DNA from: Phoronis ovalis
Lineage: Eukaryota; Phoronida; Phoronidae
Assembly: GCA_028565635.1 (NCBI GenBank)
Contig: JAOXYB010022347.1
Location: 1-16,948, forward strand
Reading direction: 5' to 3'
Length of the DNA stretch: 16,948 bases
The translations under genes were made by a program, and so were the position numbers. Positions within the stretch are counted from its first letter, which is position 1, and the number at the start of each line of letters is the position of its first letter. Shown here one piece after another: positions 14,877 through 16,948 of this stretch. Under the pieces are notes generated by a model. It was not told the origin of the DNA, searched no databases, and saw only the letters and a program-made list of their open reading frames with translations.

Positions 14877-16169
14877 ATGGGTGAAAACATCACTGTAGTT
14901 GACAGTGACATTTACATCCAATATATTACTTCAACAATTACAGCCGTTTTGTTCGTAGAAATAACAATTGGACTTATCAGCAATATTGTCGTATTACGGA
15001 TTAATAAATTGATTTCATCTAATCATTTAATGAAAAACAGTAGTAACTATTTTATAAACAGTTTAAACATCATCGACATATTAATTTGTAGTTTTGCCAT
15101 ACCAGTAACACTGATAGTTATCGTAGGATCAACGGTGAAACTGAATCATCCTGTACTTTGTTATTCACAAAAATCGTTAACGTCCTTCGCTAGGACCGCA
15201 AGCTCGCTCAACTTGTTAGTAATAGGAGCACATAGATTCCAAACTGTCGTCAGACCAATAGATAGGAAAATCCTGCCAAGAATGAAGTATATTTTATGCT
15301 TCGTTTGGACATTTTCATTCGTTGGACTGATGTTACCGCTTGCCAGTTTAATTTTTGGTTTCGAAAAAGATTTAAATATAACGTATTATGAGTACATGGG
15401 AAACGTGCCTTGTTACATCATCTGGTCACAGTCAAGGACTGGATATTACTATGACATATTTAGCGTATTGTTATTTCTGGTGTCAAGTTTAGTTATGCTC
15501 ATATGCTACCTAAAAATATTTAAAGCAGCTCGAGAGAGATTAAATCTTCGCTCCCTTGTGCAAGCTACCATAATACATTTACCCGGTGTGCGTGGTAAAA
15601 CTGTTGAACAAATTCAATCTCTAAGTCTCACAAAGGCTAGAGAAAAACGGGCAACAACAATGACATTTGCTATAGTAGGAACGTTTATACTATGTTGGGG
15701 ACCACATTCCATAACGTGCATCATTGAAATGGTAGTACCTGCAACTTTTATTTTAGAAAATATTCAGTTGTGTTTTTTAGCTTTAGCTTACACAACCACA
15801 GTGTTACATCCCTTGTTATATGCCTTTATGCGTAAACGTTTCCAAGCCACTCTGATAGAACAATGGCGGCGCCATACTAGTAAACGGAGGACAATAACGC
15901 CAGTAAACAAGAGCAATAGAGGTAGACAAGTTTCCCTGATACTACCAAATTGTCAGACAATACCTGAAGAGCAAAATACTTCCAACGAACCTATGGTTAC
16001 TGTGGTAAAACCGATAAAATCATTTTCTGAAATAAAATGCAATTATAATGATGTCGACGCAAACTGCTCAGAGTCAAGAATATTACAAGAACCAGGCCCA
16101 GAAGGCTCGAGGATCGCGCATTTTAGCAAAAACTCCACAAGTATTACACAACAATCAGAAAAAAGGTGA
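14877..16169 (+). CDS. orphan class A (rhodopsin-like) G-protein-coupled receptor
   Basis: A single 430-residue open frame, apparently intronless. Seven hydrophobic helices lie at about 19-42, 57-82, 96-117, 137-160, 192-214, 259-283 and 296-317. Class A landmarks are N36 (TM1), D67 (TM2), C95 with C179 (extracellular disulfide), W144 (TM4), C273-W274-G-P276 (TM6) and P312/Y315 (TM7). The DRY motif is H119-R120-F121, and NPxxY is H311-P-L-L-Y. NIT at residues 4-6 and again at 167-169 could be N-glycosylated. The basic third loop and the Ser/Thr-rich tail of about 110 residues face the cytoplasm. The start is supported by A at -3, G at +4, and an in-frame TAA 33 bp upstream with no ATG between. 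Ligand and subfamily were not recognised. Confidence 0.93.
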   Translation: MGENITVVDSDIYIQYITSTITAVLFVEITIGLISNIVVLRINKLISSNHLMKNSSNYFINSLNIIDILICSFAIPVTLIVIVGSTVKLNHPVLCYSQKSLTSFARTASSLNLLVIGAHRFQTVVRPIDRKILPRMKYILCFVWTFSFVGLMLPLASLIFGFEKDLNITYYEYMGNVPCYIIWSQSRTGYYYDIFSVLLFLVSSLVMLICYLKIFKAARERLNLRSLVQATIIHLPGVRGKTVEQIQSLSLTKAREKRATTMTFAIVGTFILCWGPHSITCIIEMVVPATFILENIQLCFLALAYTTTVLHPLLYAFMRKRFQATLIEQWRRHTSKRRTITPVNKSNRGRQVSLILPNCQTIPEEQNTSNEPMVTVVKPIKSFSEIKCNYNDVDANCSESRILQEPGPEGSRIAHFSKNSTSITQQSEKR

Positions 16170-16948
16170 TATAGTAATCATGCGCTAGTTTCCTTCCCGA
16201 CAGTCATTCTCTACAACGATTTAGCCAAACCAAGTCATAGCTTCCCATATATTTCTATCCGCAGAAAAGATTGTTTGATAGACTGCACATATTATAGCAC
16301 TTGGGATGCTGATGGACGGGTTTCCGAATCTGTGTTATTTTGATGTATTTATACATTAGTTTTATACCGGTTTATATATCTATAGATTTTGTTATGTTAT
16401 TTTAAGTAACTTGAAATAGTTAAGAATAATTCATTAACCCAGCTCACATTATTAGGACCGATGCGTTGACTCAGTTGAAGATATTTAGTGTACCGAGAGT
16501 TTATAACACGGATTTTTGTCTTTCGGGTGCTGTAGCCTTTACACACTGTTGACACTCTGAAAATAATGTTATATAGCTATGTAGGAAATTCATAAAATTA
16601 CAAATTATTTTAACAGTATTTTATAACAAACAGATGGTACAGAGTTATTCATGAAACAAAAGAATGTTTTGTTTTCTAAACTATTTTTTGAATTGTCTGC
16701 TACCGGAATCGTTAATATTTTATGTCTACTAACAAAGAGATTCATCAATAGTTTCTTTATAATTTGTAATTGTTACTGTAGTGTTTTTACGTCAAAAACA
16801 TAATTAGTTCCTAAGATTCTTGCTTAATTGCTTTTAAAGAACAAGTTTAAGCATGCGTTCAACGCGTTCGTTGAAACAGAATAAATTCGATTTCCAGTGG
16901 ATAAAACAACCTGCTTCGTGTCTTTCATAAGATTTAATTTTGTATTCA
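16170..16948 (+). other. receptor 3' UTR / downstream flank
   Basis: AT-rich, with no second gene, repeat or RNA recognised. It probably holds the 3' UTR of the receptor up to the poly(A) signal near the window end. Confidence 0.55.
16880..16885 (+). terminator. candidate poly(A) signal of the receptor gene
   Basis: The first AATAAA after the receptor stop (16167-16169), which would give a 3' UTR of about 730 bp. The window ends 63 bp later, so downstream elements cannot be checked. Confidence 0.4.

Noticed and set aside
14877-16169. Receptor as an opsin
   Set aside because: The TM7 position for the retinal-binding lysine (residue 305) is Tyr, so it cannot bind retinal in the usual way.

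Overview
The window is animal nuclear DNA, AT-rich and intron-bearing. It most resembles a marine invertebrate such as a lophotrochozoan, although the species cannot be fixed from sequence alone. It holds two protein-coding genes, both on the + strand. The first is a nitric oxide synthase (NOS) of at least 22 coding exons (about 1984-12781). The second, about 2.1 kb downstream, is an intronless class A (rhodopsin-like) G-protein-coupled receptor (14877-16169, 430 aa). No RNA genes, CRISPR arrays or bacterial-type features were seen.

Layout. 1-1983 is the AT-rich 5' flank. It holds two weak candidates for the missing first coding exon, one of them downstream of a TATA-like box. 1984-7017 carries the NOS oxygenase domain: the zinc Cys pair, heme Cys, substrate Glu and VPP/HQEM region. 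6721-7100 spans the calmodulin-binding segment, which an intron splits. 7018-8376 is the FMN (flavodoxin-like) domain and connector. 8623-12411 is the FAD/NADPH reductase. 12349-12781 is the C-terminal tail. From the first recognised exon, the 22 exons join in one uninterrupted frame to about 1159 codons. The architecture is most like vertebrate inducible NOS: there is no long autoinhibitory insert in the FMN domain, and the tail is short. The protein should make NO and citrulline from arginine, NADPH and O2.

Unusual points. (1) The best terminal exon ends in Cys-Ile-Ile-Leu-stop after a basic stretch, a textbook CaaX geranylgeranylation signal. (2) One residue is missing directly after the substrate-binding Glu. 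(3) The calmodulin helix has lost most of its basic residues. (4) The near-invariant CGD of the NADPH domain is CGH. (5) One intron has a GC donor. (6) An intron holds a decayed tandem copy of the first half of the next exon. (7) Another intron holds a 460-bp inverted-repeat element flanked by an 8-bp direct repeat. The receptor has HRF in place of DRY and HPxxY in place of NPxxY.

The two genes have no evident functional link beyond adjacency. All exon boundaries were deduced by eye from reading frame, GT/GC-AG signals and similarity to remembered NOS proteins. They have not been tested against transcripts.
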